5,311 bases of DNA. Origin: JANLQX01 sp031406385. GTDB lineage: Bacteria; Actinomycetota; Acidimicrobiia; Acidimicrobiales; JANYDT01. Every line of letters begins with the position of its first letter. Position 1 is the stretch's first letter. The notes beneath the pieces are model-generated. The model saw only the letters and a program-made list of their open reading frames with translations, did no database searches and was not told the DNA's origin. Location of the stretch: positions 1 to 5,311 of the forward strand of contig JANOHI010000244.1 in the NCBI GenBank assembly GCA_031406385.1, in the 5' to 3' direction. Made by a program: the position numbers and the translations under genes. This document shows, piece after piece, positions 5,073 through 5,311 of the stretch.

Positions 5073-5311
5073 GTGTCGTCCGTGCGTCGGCGAACTCGGG
5101 AGCAAAGCCACCGAGCTGACGGGCGTAGCCGAACGAAGCGCGTCGTGGCGACCTCGGCGGCAGTGCTTTCGCTCGCCACCGGAATGGCCCACGCGCAAAC
5201 GCCAGAAACAACGCCGTCGGTGTCGACCACCACACCAGCGACCACCGTCTCCGGTGTCGGGGGGGCCCGCCCCGGGCCGGGGGCCCCCCAACAAACCCCC
5301 CCCCACAAACC
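5073..5311 (+). CDS. Secreted Thr/Pro-rich protein, N-terminal part (cut by window end)
   Basis: A GTG-started frame is open to the window end (79 codons). It begins with a basic n-region (RRRTRE to RSRTKR, residues 5-23), then a hydrophobic stretch VVATSAAVLSLATGM (24-38) and an AHA-Q cleavage site at 41-42, as in a Sec signal peptide. After it comes a low-complexity Thr/Ser/Pro segment, TPETTPSVSTTTPATT, typical of linkers in actinobacterial exported or wall-associated proteins. No catalytic domain is visible. GTG at 5073 is preferred because GGAAGGG lies ten bases upstream; the in-frame GTG at 5082 is an alternative and would give a shorter n-region. From about 5258 the DNA turns into G and C homopolymers, so residues after about 62 (GGARPGPG onward) may be sequencing error. 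It is divergent from the hydrolase gene. Confidence 0.65.
   Translation, partial: MSSVRRRTREQSHRADGRSRTKRVVATSAAVLSLATGMAHAQTPETTPSVSTTTPATTVSGVGGARPGPGAPQQTPPHK
5258..5311. other. G/C homopolymer-rich contig edge, possible sequencing artefact
   Basis: The last ~54 bases contain a run of 7 G, a run of 5 G followed by 6 C, and a run of 9 C, unlike anything else in the window. Such runs at the end of an assembled piece usually mark poor read quality. The reading frame there should not be trusted. Confidence 0.55.

Overview
The window is high-GC DNA with actinobacterial-type genes. UppS carries the actinobacterial style of motifs, uppS and recO are neighbours, and dinG is of the short form without an exonuclease domain. 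GTG starts and starts without a Shine-Dalgarno sequence are common. An uncultured or environmental actinobacterium, perhaps of the Acidimicrobiia, is my best guess, but that placement is an inference. Both ends cut genes, and the right end runs into G/C homopolymers typical of a poor contig edge.

Layout, left to right. (1) Bases 1-277, minus strand: the first 92 codons of recO (recombination mediator). (2) Bases 278-462: a short intergenic region with two copies of a ~57-bp element bounded by short inverted repeats, 87 bp apart, and a 10-bp palindrome touching the recO start codon. (3) Bases 463-1281, minus strand: complete uppS (cis-prenyltransferase making the polyprenyl carrier lipid). (4) Bases 1282-1491: the divergent region, holding a possible 44-codon upstream ORF whose stop overlaps the dinG start as ATGA. 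(5) Bases 1492-3519, plus strand: complete dinG, an XPD-like iron-sulfur helicase with all expected motifs. (6) Bases 3520-3657: intergenic with inverted repeats. (7) Bases 3658-4263, plus strand: a 201-aa protein with a good ribosome binding site. It looks like a RadC/JAB-fold protein without the metal-binding residues, and its N-terminus resembles a sliding-clamp-binding peptide. (8) Bases 4236-4985, minus strand: a complete alpha/beta hydrolase, convergent with and overlapping the previous gene by 28 bp. (9) Bases 5073-5311, plus strand: the start of a secreted, Thr/Pro-rich protein, cut by the window end.

Most of this is housekeeping: recO, dinG and perhaps the RadC-like protein belong to DNA repair and replication, and uppS to cell envelope synthesis. 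I see no defence system, mobile element with a transposase, CRISPR array or RNA gene. The items most worth following are the RadC-like protein with its clamp-like N-terminus next to dinG, and the paired intergenic repeat.
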